This document shows, one piece after another, positions 1-8,252 of a stretch of DNA of 55,254 nucleotides. Made by a program: the position numbers and the translations under genes. How positions within the stretch are numbered: position 1 is the stretch's first letter; each line of letters starts with the position of its first letter. The notes under the pieces were generated by a model. The model was given only the letters and a program-made list of their open reading frames with translations. It searched no databases and was not told the origin of the DNA. Source of the stretch: Deltaproteobacteria bacterium (GTDB taxonomy: Bacteria > Bdellovibrionota > FAC87 > UBA2466); the NCBI GenBank assembly GCA_016196825.1, contig JACPWY010000073.1, positions 1 through 55,254 on the forward strand, written 5' to 3'.

Positions 1-638
1 CGAATGTTGTGGCTCACCTTCCCGCGGTAGTCGACGACCTCGAAGTGATCGTGGGATTGGATAAGCCCGTAGCGCCCTGGTCCAATTTGTTTTGCGTTAA
101 TCTCCTGCACGGAAAACTGATTCCCCGGCACCGGGACGTGACGCCAAACGATTTCCCCGAAACGATTGAGGATTACTACCGCTTGAAATTGAATCGTCTG
201 CGTCAAGTCATCGCCATTTGTCGGTACCTGAACTCCGTTTCCCATCAAAACGTAGGGCGTCGATAACCTCCCCTTCACTCGACCAGACAACGGAAGAAAG
301 GTGCGGGGCGTGGGATTTTGAAAGAGCCGCGTCCCCAGTCGAGTGTCGCGCTCCGCCCGAAAATAGAACTCAATGGGAGATTGGTAGCCCGGCGGAAGGA
401 AAGAGAAGCGAATTTTCCCATCCGAGCGTTGGAAATCGGTGAGCTTAAAGTACCCGTACCGAAGATTTCCATAGACGATAAACCCCGATTGGTCCGTTGG
501 GGAGGGGAAGGTAACCTCTTTGAGAAAGGTCTGTGAGATCCCCTGGTACTGAGTTTGCAAAATCCGGTGGAGCGGGATCTGGGCGGGGAGAGGGGGTGGA
601 AGAATTAGACACGCTGCGATTAGATTTCTCATCCTCAT
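1..638 (-). CDS. Secreted arylsulfotransferase (ASST)-like protein, 3' end outside window
   Basis: This reading frame enters from the left edge and is open from an ATG at 638 to base 1 (about 212 codons). The N-terminus is a short hydrophobic signal-like segment, with LIAACLILPPPLPAQ at residues 5-19. Around residues 150-210 the protein shows the pattern of ASST/PQQ-like propeller repeats: VVILNRFGEIVWRH, then QEINAKQIGPGRYGLIQSHD, then FEVVDYRGKVSHN. In that family an inner core repeat of 'D.dG.ivW... l.nGn.l' surrounds a catalytic His. The assignment is by pattern only, because the C-terminal half is missing. A second ATG in frame at 632 is an alternative start. The gene is divergent from the 876-2105 gene. 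Function on aryl sulfates is not shown; it could be a generic ASST-fold secreted protein. Confidence 0.6.
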   Translation of the reverse strand, partial: MRMRNLIAACLILPPPLPAQIPLHRILQTQYQGISQTFLKEVTFPSPTDQSGFIVYGNLRYGYFKLTDFQRSDGKIRFSFLPPGYQSPIEFYFRAERDTRLGTRLFQNPTPRTFLPLSGRVKGRLSTPYVLMGNGVQVPTNGDDLTQTIQFQAVVILNRFGEIVWRHVPVPGNQFSVQEINAKQIGPGRYGLIQSHDHFEVVDYRGKVSHNI

Positions 639-875
639 AACGATGATTGGATCGAACACGATTTCAATAATAGTCCTCCGCGATAGTGGCGACGAGCTTC
701 TTGGCAGAGATCTCATCGATGGCATGGTGCGAAATTGAGTTGGGTGAATTCGCTCTCATCGGCAGGATATTCCGTAGAGAGGCTCCTGCTCTGTCTCGAC
801 GGCCCTCCCAAGCTTGGCAAAGCGGCCGAATTTTTGCAGGTATTTCCCTCAACGGGCCAGGAACCGCACGGGGAA

Positions 876-2105
876 ATGATGAAGATTTTGACAGCTGTAT
901 TACTGGTTTACGCTTTTGCACTGTCCGCTCTTTCCGAAGCCGAGGAGTCGCTCGAAGCGCTGGCGAAAAGGGCAGTGAACCGCGCAATCACCGATTCCTC
1001 CGTGCAGATGAAAATAGACACCCACACCCCCTGGCATATCGTCCATGGACTACTGGCTTACCGGGATAGTCTTAAGCTTTTGGACGCAACTGAAACGAAC
1101 AGGGTTTCTGCACTCGAGTGGGTGAAGGAAGGCGGAATATATCGCAATCAGCCGAGCTTTCTGGTGACGGGGAAGGACACGATCGGGGCCCGCGGCCCAC
1201 AAACTGAGTTTCAGGGCCACCTGGACCAATTTGCCGGTTATCTTTCAGAGCTCCATCTTCCCCCTGATACCCCATTCAAAGCACGCGGAGAGGCCGGAAT
1301 GGAAACTCGCACCTGGAGAGAGATCATCGACGGTATCAAGTGTGGCGACCCAAGTCGCTATAGTCAGAAAGAGGGTTTTGAAACCAGTTGGGCGCTTTGG
1401 GCGCTCGCCAACAACGTCGACGCCGACGAGGAGTGGAGATCGGCGGAAGGAAAGACCCTTACGTTAGGAGATTTCGTTTGCGCTGAGCTCAAACAGGACC
1501 TTACGAAACAGCCCTGCGGAGGCATGCATTCTCTGTATGCAATCAGCAGCGCTCTGAAAAAATTCCGGGCCCTCAAGAGCCACGCACATATGGCAGAGGG
1601 GATCCTTAGGTGCTGGCAGGAAGCTGATGCAACCGAAAGAAAGTATCTGGCTCGGGCAAAAGAGTTCCAAAATCTTCCTGTGGACCTGAGTTATCTTTCC
1701 AAAAAGCAGCGAAGAGCAGCGGAGAAATCACTCGAAAGGGAACTCAAGAATACCGGCCGCACCTCTCTCCAACTGGATGGCTCCTTCTCCGCCAACTTTG
1801 TTCACGGTTACGGCGCTGGCGATTGGCGCGCTCGCCTTCCCGGTAACGGCCACACACTGGAGTGGCTCATGATCGTCCTTCCCGACAGCGAGCTTAGACA
1901 ACCCTGGGTGCGGCACGGGGTCGCCTCGGTCGCGCGCACGATGCTCGAGGCTCAATTCTCCGACGCTGACTCCATAGATTACCTCTCTGGAGCCCAAGCG
2001 GGACGCATTGACCAGCAGGCATTTAAACGCTTCATGACCTTAGGCGGGTACTTCCACGCCGCCCACGCGCTGCAAATGTACCTGAAGCGCGTCAACGGAA
2101 AATAG
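876..2105 (+). CDS. Secreted protein of unknown function, probable alpha/alpha-toroid
   Basis: About 409 residues. I place the start at ATG 876 (a second ATG follows at 879) because a GGGG run lies just upstream and the next residues, MKILTAVLLVYAFALSALSE, form a good Sec signal peptide; the longer upstream frame begins before any signal peptide. The mature protein is rich in helices with recurring W, H and L positions (TPWHIVHGLLAYRDSL, SWALWALANN, HTLEWLMIVLP, YFHAAHALQMYL). This resembles helical-toroid domains of the terpene-cyclase-like type, but no catalytic motif stands out. I do not recognise a named family. It is a single gene, 85 bp from the following regulator gene. Confidence 0.75.
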   Translation: MMKILTAVLLVYAFALSALSEAEESLEALAKRAVNRAITDSSVQMKIDTHTPWHIVHGLLAYRDSLKLLDATETNRVSALEWVKEGGIYRNQPSFLVTGKDTIGARGPQTEFQGHLDQFAGYLSELHLPPDTPFKARGEAGMETRTWREIIDGIKCGDPSRYSQKEGFETSWALWALANNVDADEEWRSAEGKTLTLGDFVCAELKQDLTKQPCGGMHSLYAISSALKKFRALKSHAHMAEGILRCWQEADATERKYLARAKEFQNLPVDLSYLSKKQRRAAEKSLERELKNTGRTSLQLDGSFSANFVHGYGAGDWRARLPGNGHTLEWLMIVLPDSELRQPWVRHGVASVARTMLEAQFSDADSIDYLSGAQAGRIDQQAFKRFMTLGGYFHAAHALQMYLKRVNGK

Positions 2106-2190
2106 CTCCTTGGGAGTGTGCTTCAAATCCTGAAGCGGTTTGTTTCAAAACGAATTGACCCCACTGTCGATCGCGCGAAGAATCAACTAT

Positions 2191-2961
2191 ATGCAGGTCG
2201 AAGATTCTGTTCTGGAGTCGGGGCCGATCGACAGGTTGCGGGCGGAATTTTTAGCGCGTCGCAGCCAGAATCCACAGTATTCGCTCAGATCGTTTGCGCG
2301 CGATATTGGAATATCGTCAGGCGCTTTGTCTCAGGTTTTTTCACGGAAGCGACCACTCACCAAGAGGTCTCTCGAAAGAATTAGCAGGCGATTGGGGATT
2401 GATTCGCTGGCGCCGTCGAGTGACGCCTATCATCTGATTCAGAGCGACCAATTCAATTGCATTGCGGATTGGTACCATTACGCGATCTTGAGCTTGCTCG
2501 AAACCCACGGTGCCCGAAGCCAAGTGCGCTGGATAGCCTCGCGCCTGGGGATATCTATCGTTGAAGCGCAGGGGGCCATCGAACGGCTCATCCGAGTGGG
2601 CATGGTGAAGCTCAAAGGCAATTCCTTGGTCACCACACAGAAACGTCGGAGGACGTCTACCGATGTTCCGAATGAAGCCCTTCGCAAACTGCACCACCAG
2701 ACCCTTTTGCGCAATGCCGAACTCCTCAATGAAGTACCGGTCGAATGGCGTGATGTGACGATGATGACGATGGCCATCGATCTCAAGAAACTTCCCTTGG
2801 CCAAGGTATTCATCAAAAGATTTCGACGGGATCTCACACGATTCCTCGGCGCCGGAACCAAGACCGAGGTCTACAATCTTTGCATTCAATTGGTGCCAGT
2901 CACGAGAAGGGAGTCGCGAAGGGGGGAATGGCGGCGGAATTGTCAATTGCAAGTCGGGTAG
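2191..2961 (+). CDS. TIGR02147-family HTH protein
   Basis: The N-terminal part has a lambda-repressor-like HTH: PQYSLRSFARDIGISSGALS followed by QVFSRKRPLTKRSLERIS. The rest matches the TIGR02147 layout: a winged second half (RWIASRLGISIVEAQGAIER) and the typical ending LAKVFIKRFRRDLTRFL...YNLCIQLVPVT. These proteins are predicted DNA-binding regulators that are strongly expanded in Bdellovibrionota and Fibrobacter. The ATG at 2191 starts directly before the conserved domain; an upstream TTG at 2140 would add 17 residues. After the usual family end (VPVT, near 2900) the frame runs about 20 more codons into sequence that, read in the +1 frame, encodes the N-terminus of the next protein; see the entry at 2921. 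Confidence 0.85.
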   Translation: MQVEDSVLESGPIDRLRAEFLARRSQNPQYSLRSFARDIGISSGALSQVFSRKRPLTKRSLERISRRLGIDSLAPSSDAYHLIQSDQFNCIADWYHYAILSLLETHGARSQVRWIASRLGISIVEAQGAIERLIRVGMVKLKGNSLVTTQKRRRTSTDVPNEALRKLHHQTLLRNAELLNEVPVEWRDVTMMTMAIDLKKLPLAKVFIKRFRRDLTRFLGAGTKTEVYNLCIQLVPVTRRESRRGEWRRNCQLQVG

Positions 2962-3205
2962 CGGCTCGACACTCGAATTACTCGATTTCACGGAGGCCGC
3001 GCTCCTCCCTCCCGTCCGCACAATCGATCTAGGGCCTGAAAACGATTCTACAGAGACAAAAATTGGGCGAGCCCTCAACCGACTCGTTCGTCTCGATCCA
3101 GCCCGCGCTCAGGTACTCCGTCGGAAAGCGATAGAGTTTTTTGAGCCCCAGTTTTCGCGTTGGATTCCCGATGTTGAGTTTCAGCTCATCCCAGACACCG
3201 GCTAT
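2921..3205 (+). other. Coding stretch lacking a start codon: N-terminal part of the 3206-4066 protein
   Basis: In the same frame as the 3206 gene the DNA stays open leftward to about 2768 but contains no ATG, GTG or TTG. From 2921 it translates as EGGNGGGIVNCKSGSGSTLE then LLDFTEAALLPP, which is the characteristic mature N-terminus (GGNGG..VVC....LLDxYEA) of a secreted Bdellovibrionota protein family. The signal peptide and start codon are therefore missing. A run of six G at 2921-2926 is the junction: with one G fewer, the TIGR02147 frame would read straight into this one. Confidence 0.6.
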
Positions 3206-4066
3206 GTGGCTCTTCCAGAGATGTGTCGCATCGAGCAAATCGCGATCCAGAAGAGGCCCATAACCACGGCCCACCGGTTATACACGATCAACAAGGCGCT
3301 TTGGGACCGATTGCCCACGACCTCGCGAGCGGGTCTTGTGCTCCATGAGGTCGTCTACTCAGAGGCGCTGAAGCAAGGTCAACGGGATTCAGTCGCGACA
3401 AGAAAGATGGTTGGCCTACTGGCTTCAAAGGAAATCGAGAGTTTCACGCAGAGCCAGTACGACGATTTTATCGCCAGACAATTCCCGGCTCCGAAGGCCG
3501 TAAGCTTCAACACCAACGGCATCGAGCTCTTCGCCCGCTCGGGAGAGCCATTAACAATCGAGCTGTCTCAATTTCTTTGCACGCCGGGAAAGCTCAATTG
3601 GTCGACTCTGGAAAAGCTTCCCAAGTGGATGGAACTCAGATCATCACAATCAATACTAAACGTCACCCCACCAGCCTCCAAAGAAAGCACCGAGCGTTTC
3701 AATCTGACAGTCGATGACGGCATCGACGGCAGCATCGTTCCGCTCACGATCAGAAGTTATCTTGGGCCGGAGCTGCCGCCCCTCTTCATGGTGAGTCCTG
3801 TGATCGTTCGTGGGCATTCACAGGAGAATTTTGAGTGGAGCCTCAGTCGGATCGTTGCCGGCGACGGCGCGCGGTTTGATATCCTCACCGGCCCCAAATG
3901 GCTCAAAATCAATGACAGTGGAGATCTGCGCGGTGTGCCCCCCAAGGAGGGCGAGGACCAGTGGACCATCCTCGCCTCAAGCTCCGTCTCTCACAGCTCC
4001 GTGCAATTGGTGATGAAAATTTCGGGTATGCGAACAACCCCCCAAACCAGAAGGAGAACCCAATGA
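3206..4066 (+). CDS. Secreted GGNGG/VLHE-type protein with Ig-like domain (start lost or frameshifted)
   Basis: The only start codon in frame is GTG 3206, which has no ribosome-binding site and cuts into the family domain. The homologous reading continues upstream to 2921. The visible part contains LWDRLPTTSRAGLVLHEVVY, a conserved core with an HE pair reminiscent of a metallopeptidase helix, although no further zinc ligand can be pointed to. Then comes YDDFIARQFPAP, and two repeats of putative-Ig type, the last being PKWLKINDSGDLRGVPPKEG (the WL.....G.L.G.P signature). The family is normally secreted and about 300-400 aa. The stop overlaps the next start (ATGA), so the pair is co-transcribed. 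It is probably a damaged gene, or one expressed by frameshift or fusion with the upstream regulator. Confidence 0.6.
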   Translation: MALPEMCRIEQIAIQKRPITTAHRLYTINKALWDRLPTTSRAGLVLHEVVYSEALKQGQRDSVATRKMVGLLASKEIESFTQSQYDDFIARQFPAPKAVSFNTNGIELFARSGEPLTIELSQFLCTPGKLNWSTLEKLPKWMELRSSQSILNVTPPASKESTERFNLTVDDGIDGSIVPLTIRSYLGPELPPLFMVSPVIVRGHSQENFEWSLSRIVAGDGARFDILTGPKWLKINDSGDLRGVPPKEGEDQWTILASSSVSHSSVQLVMKISGMRTTPQTRRRTQ

Positions 4067-4659
4067 AAACAGGAACTGAATTCTTTGCCGCAATGGTATT
4101 GCTGACCGCCAACGCCTTTGCCAATCCGGAAGAAACGCTGAGGTTCACCGCCGACCTTGGAGTATCGCGCTCAGTGGCTGAAACTACTACTGAGAGCTTT
4201 GTCAGTGGTAGTGGCACCCAGACTCTTTTGTTCAACACAGCCTGCACAACGGTTCAAGAGTTCCTAGAAAAGGTTCCCCTGGAATTGACCTTGAAACCAA
4301 CTGCATCGGGCACGTCCGGAAAGCTTGAGCACATTCGGCAGTTACCGGACGGATCGCAACTCCGTCTCGTGGTTGAAGGGCTACGCAAGAGCGCCAACGA
4401 GATCGTGCTGGATATCCAGACGGGGGGAACATCCGGGGTTTCTGGGAGCGCAACACTCCATCTGCCATTGACCTACAAGGCCAGCCAGGACATAGACCTC
4501 CCCTGCTTCATGGTCGGAATGATTGGTGCCGGAGGTGCCTACCCTTCTTACAGCTCGGACGGGCAGAGAATGGATACGGCTCCGGACACTGTTCAATGTG
4601 ATCAAAGTCGGGCTATCGCGATCTTTGGCAATTCCCCCGGCGGCTACGGCCCTCGCTAA
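4063..4659 (+). CDS. Small secreted protein, unknown
   Basis: 198 residues with a signal peptide (MKTGTEFFAAMVLLTANAFA). The start at 4063 is fixed by AAGGAG six bases upstream and an ATGA overlap with the previous gene. The mature part is Thr/Ser/Gly-rich and looks beta-stranded (GSATLHLPLTYKASQDIDLP), with two Cys-containing stretches near the C-terminus. The protein ends GNSPGGYGPR. No family is recognised. The product of the upstream VLHE-type gene is also exported, so the two probably act together in the periplasm or at the surface. The stop codon overlaps the stop of the convergent kinase gene by four bases. Confidence 0.8.
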   Translation: MKTGTEFFAAMVLLTANAFANPEETLRFTADLGVSRSVAETTTESFVSGSGTQTLLFNTACTTVQEFLEKVPLELTLKPTASGTSGKLEHIRQLPDGSQLRLVVEGLRKSANEIVLDIQTGGTSGVSGSATLHLPLTYKASQDIDLPCFMVGMIGAGGAYPSYSSDGQRMDTAPDTVQCDQSRAIAIFGNSPGGYGPR

Positions 4660-5765
4660 TTCGTTCGCCGTGGCAACTTAACGAAGAAGGTTGAGCCGCT
4701 TGCGATGGCCGATTCAACCCATATCTGACCACCGTGGAGCTCGACGATTTCCTTACAAATGGCCAGCCCAATTCCCGAGCCTGGATATTTTTTTCGATCG
4801 GAATGCAATCTCTGAAGTACGCCGAACACCTTTTGGTGGTCACTGGGATCGATGCCAATTCCGTTGTCCTTGAAGGAAAATAGATAGACATCCTCCAATA
4901 CTTCAACTGCTACCTTCACGTGGGGAGTCATATCTCCGCGAAACTTTACGGCGTTGCCAAGGAGATTCTGAAAAAGCTGAACCATCTGAAGTCGATTGGC
5001 CAGCACGGTTGGAAGCCGTTCGACCGAAATGGTTGCCTTGTTTTCCTCTATGGTAGCCTTCAAATTGGCAATCGCATCACCCATGGCTTCATTCAGGTTG
5101 ATCGTGTGAAAGGAAGCGCTTTCAATCCCAATGGTCGAGTAATTCAACAGATCCTTTATGAGCGCGCTCATTCTCAACGCCCTCTCCATTGCGAAATTCA
5201 GGTGTTGCCGGTTTTCATCGCCCAGTCGATCCCGGTCGTTAGACGCGATCCACTCGAGATGAGCGACCAGCGTGCGCAAGGGCTCCTGAAGATCGTGCGA
5301 TGCCAATGAAACCAAATGCTTCAGCTGGGCATTTTCGGCGGAAAGCGCCGAATTGGACGCCTCCAATCGCCGAGACCGCTCCTCTTCTTCGCCACCAAGC
5401 CCCTTCAACTCGCTGAGACAATGTATGACGTAAAGAATCTCGTCGTTTCTTCCAAAAACAGGTGAATTGATAGACCGGAAGAGCCTGTTCTCCTGCAAAG
5501 GTTGGGTCGTTGCGGGACCGATTCGGCACTGCGGAGGTCTCATCGTATCGGGCAGACGGGTCGTGATCACTCGCTCGAGCGATCGCCTGAGCTCATGGGA
5601 GGAACGAGGAAAGGCTTCAGCCAAGCCGAGACCGAGAAAAGCCCTTTTTTGGACGGATGATGTATCGAAGTACGTTCTGGACGCGGCGACTACGGTGAAA
5701 CGGTCATCCGCGGCGAAAATCAAATAAGACGTCTCCACTTCCCAAAAAGATCCGTTTCCAGCCAT
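4656..5765 (-). CDS. Cytoplasmic PAS sensor histidine kinase
   Basis: 369 residues with no membrane segment. Residues about 10-125 form a PAS-like input domain. A short coiled coil (GGEEEERSRRLEASNSALSA) leads to the dimerisation/phosphoacceptor helix SLASHDLQEPLRTL with His157. The HATPase domain has an N-box (FQNLLGNAVKFR, about 265-276), a G1 box (DNGIGID, 300-306) and a G2 box (GSGIGLAICKEI, 329-340). The sequence around the His resembles bacteriophytochrome-type kinases, but there is no GAF/PHY region or chromophore Cys. It has no receiver domain and no cognate regulator on its strand; the regulator at 8249 belongs to another kinase. A single-gene unit is likely. Confidence 0.9.
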   Translation of the reverse strand: MAGNGSFWEVETSYLIFAADDRFTVVAASRTYFDTSSVQKRAFLGLGLAEAFPRSSHELRRSLERVITTRLPDTMRPPQCRIGPATTQPLQENRLFRSINSPVFGRNDEILYVIHCLSELKGLGGEEEERSRRLEASNSALSAENAQLKHLVSLASHDLQEPLRTLVAHLEWIASNDRDRLGDENRQHLNFAMERALRMSALIKDLLNYSTIGIESASFHTINLNEAMGDAIANLKATIEENKATISVERLPTVLANRLQMVQLFQNLLGNAVKFRGDMTPHVKVAVEVLEDVYLFSFKDNGIGIDPSDHQKVFGVLQRLHSDRKKYPGSGIGLAICKEIVELHGGQIWVESAIASGSTFFVKLPRRTN

Positions 5766-5856
5766 GCCTATCTCGCCGAGGAAGCTATCCCCTCAAAACG
5801 GCTCCGGAAAGCGGTTTCAAGCCACCCCAAAAATTCTTAACCGCGACGTGGCCCTG

Positions 5857-6378
5857 TCATTTTTTCTCGTAGTCTAAGTAAACGTTTTCGGTCGACTGAT
5901 CGGTCCCACAGGGAGACGAATCACCCTTTAAGGACTCTTGGTCCAGCTGAATACGCAAGCCAGCGCCGTCTGGCTGGCTGAAAACGAAATGCTGATTCGG
6001 ACGGTCCGTTGGTGAACTGCATGCCGGGAAGGGTTCACACGAACCCTCGCATCTCGCGGCCAATTCTGTTAGCACCATCTCTCCATCCTTGGGATAAACG
6101 ATCGACACCAGAGGAATGGTAATGGTGCATCCGGGCAGTTTCCACGACCGGGATCCCGTGTCATTGCTTAACGTTAGCCCGCTTGCCACGGGCGAGCCGT
6201 CGCTAAAGGTTGAGTCCGGCAAGATGGAACTGGGCTCTCCGCCACAGCGGATATCTTCGAGTGCCCACTCGCCTGAGAGGGGTGCAATCATTTGCACCTG
6301 CGGAGGAGCGCCCTCTTGACTGCAAGCTGCCAAAACAAGGACTATCCCGATGCTGACTGTATTCCGATTGAATGCCAT
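5857..6378 (-). CDS. Small lipoprotein, unknown
   Basis: 173 residues from ATG 6378, chosen because a G-rich SD (GGGGGGT) precedes it and the lipobox IVLVLAAC then sits at the right distance. An earlier in-frame ATG would give an 11-residue extension. The mature part contains several Cys residues (IRCGGEPSS, PGCTITIPL, ARCEGSCEPFPAC, SSPCGTDQ) that could form disulfides in the periplasm. It may be an outer-membrane lipoprotein with a META/lipocalin-like small barrel (LSGEWALEDIRCGG is reminiscent of META domains), but this is weak. No operon partner is apparent. Confidence 0.75.
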   Translation of the reverse strand: MAFNRNTVSIGIVLVLAACSQEGAPPQVQMIAPLSGEWALEDIRCGGEPSSILPDSTFSDGSPVASGLTLSNDTGSRSWKLPGCTITIPLVSIVYPKDGEMVLTELAARCEGSCEPFPACSSPTDRPNQHFVFSQPDGAGLRIQLDQESLKGDSSPCGTDQSTENVYLDYEKK

Positions 6379-6602
6379 ATACCCCCCGAATAATTGAACT
6401 TTTGCCCACATATTTCTGCAAACGATATGCCGCTCATTGGGGTCGATGATCCCGCACGGAAATGATGAGAGACAAGAAAATCAGTGACCGTAGAGTTCTC
6501 GTCTGTTCAATCGGTGATCAAAGTATGGGGCGTGTAGACTCTCAGTGGACACGAAGGAGCGGTTTTTGCTAGTACTCTGGCCTGGGTGTTTCGAGGAAGA
6601 CC

Positions 6603-8252
6603 ATGAAAAGGGCAGAGGACATCGTTAGCCCCAAGAGCTGGCTGATAATCTTCGTAGGGTTTGCTCCTCTTTTCGTTATCCTATTCAACCCTTCTCCCCT
6701 GGAATTCCTTGTGTTCTTCATTGTGGACCAGCTCTCGCTTTTTTGTTTCAGTCGGGCTGACAAGGCGATTTTTACACGCCTCCACCCTGCCTCACGCATC
6801 TGCTTTGAAAATGGGCCGGTACCTGAAATCGCGAACTACACGCCTGAAGAGAAACTGCAGGTTTATGAAGCAATGAGGAGCTTCCCGGAAGCGCGAGCCG
6901 GATATGTCCTTTGGATGAGCTACCTGAAGGTGATTCCCGCGGCTTTGGTTATCGTATTCTTCTGGCAACATGAGGTCTCGAACCAGCTGCAGCTGTTCCG
7001 ATTTCTCCTGGCCGGTAGCGTAATCTACTTTTACTTGTACGGAGCCGCCTACATAGAAAATCACCTTCTCGTTTCCCAAAAGATTGCTTTGCTCCATGAT
7101 ACTTACGATTTTTCCGAAGCGTTTAAGCGCGCGCCAATTCCCTTTCGCGCGAGAGAATTTGAGACGCCGGAGATCATAGCCGTTTTGTGTCAGTGGCTCT
7201 TCACCCTGGGTCTTCAGGCTTTCCTGCTCACGACGACCCACTCTCACGGCCCTTTTTCCATCACATTTCAGTTGATGGCTGTCGGAGTCGGTGGCCTCGC
7301 TCTTGTTTCGCGCGTCTGGTATTTGGGGCGAAAGCATGTCGTTGGAGGCATGGAGAGCCTGCTACAACGACTCGAGGAACTCGACCTCGATGCGCCGCAA
7401 GCCAAATCGCTCCCTCTTCACTCATCAAGCGGTCTGTCTAAGTTTGGGAAGACAGTGAATGCAATGCACGAGCGGATCCAGATCTATAAGAATGAGTTAA
7501 TTCGCTGGACAGATTTGAAAACGGAGGAAAGTCGTTATCGGGCGCTTGGCGAGCTATCGGCCCTGATCGTCCATGATTTGAGCGCCCCGCTACAAGTGAT
7601 TCATTTTTGCATTGACGAAATTCGCAGGAATCAAAAGCTCGTTAACATGCAACAGTATATTGACCAGCTTGAGGTGAACAGTGAGCGTTCCCTTCAGCTA
7701 ATCCGTTCGTTGCGTTCGTATCTCAGAAACTCCCACGTTGCGGAGTCGGGGGCGCGATTTTGGGAGGTCCATCAACACGTGATCCGACTGTTATCGACAG
7801 AGTTCGGCGATGAGGAGTTGGAGTCAGTCGTTGTGGCGGCAGATGAAAGCCTTCACGCTCTTTCCCTGCGCATATCGGAGGCCGATTTTATTCATGTTCT
7901 GCTTAATCTTCTTCGCAACAGCTACGAGGATTTTGTCCGCCACGGTAAGCATGACGGAAGGATTGTCATCTCTGCCGTCAGGGAGACGTCCTCCACGGTG
8001 ACTTTGCGGATAGAAGATAATGGGAGCGGCCTCACTCTTGAAGAATTTGAAAGCCTCACATCACTCACCCACTTCAATAGAACCATGCATACGAGCGACG
8101 CCAAGCATGGACTAGGCTTGCGGTTGGTCAGACGGCTCGTGGAGCGGTATGACGGGGAACTATCGTTGCAAGCCAATTCAGCTTTGGCAGGTACAGCCTT
8201 TCACCTCACGCTCCAGACATCGGTCGACCAGCCACGGGGTTTGGTTCAGTGA
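6603..8252 (+). CDS. Membrane-bound sensor histidine kinase
   Basis: 549 residues, start ATG 6603 with GAGGA upstream. The first about 240 residues hold roughly six hydrophobic segments (e.g. WLIIFVGFAPLFVILF, PAALVIVFFW, FLLAGSVIYFYLYGAAY, ITFQLMAVGVGGLALVS) with little periplasmic loop, suggesting a membrane-embedded sensor. A HAMP-like linker at 245-300 leads to the phosphoacceptor helix ALIVHDLSAPLQVIHF (His324). The ATPase domain has the N-box LLNLLRNSYEDF, DNGSGL, and HGLGLRLVRRLVERY. Its stop overlaps the GTG start of a response regulator, so the two form a two-component system. Confidence 0.9.
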   Translation: MKRAEDIVSPKSWLIIFVGFAPLFVILFNPSPLEFLVFFIVDQLSLFCFSRADKAIFTRLHPASRICFENGPVPEIANYTPEEKLQVYEAMRSFPEARAGYVLWMSYLKVIPAALVIVFFWQHEVSNQLQLFRFLLAGSVIYFYLYGAAYIENHLLVSQKIALLHDTYDFSEAFKRAPIPFRAREFETPEIIAVLCQWLFTLGLQAFLLTTTHSHGPFSITFQLMAVGVGGLALVSRVWYLGRKHVVGGMESLLQRLEELDLDAPQAKSLPLHSSSGLSKFGKTVNAMHERIQIYKNELIRWTDLKTEESRYRALGELSALIVHDLSAPLQVIHFCIDEIRRNQKLVNMQQYIDQLEVNSERSLQLIRSLRSYLRNSHVAESGARFWEVHQHVIRLLSTEFGDEELESVVVAADESLHALSLRISEADFIHVLLNLLRNSYEDFVRHGKHDGRIVISAVRETSSTVTLRIEDNGSGLTLEEFESLTSLTHFNRTMHTSDAKHGLGLRLVRRLVERYDGELSLQANSALAGTAFHLTLQTSVDQPRGLVQ

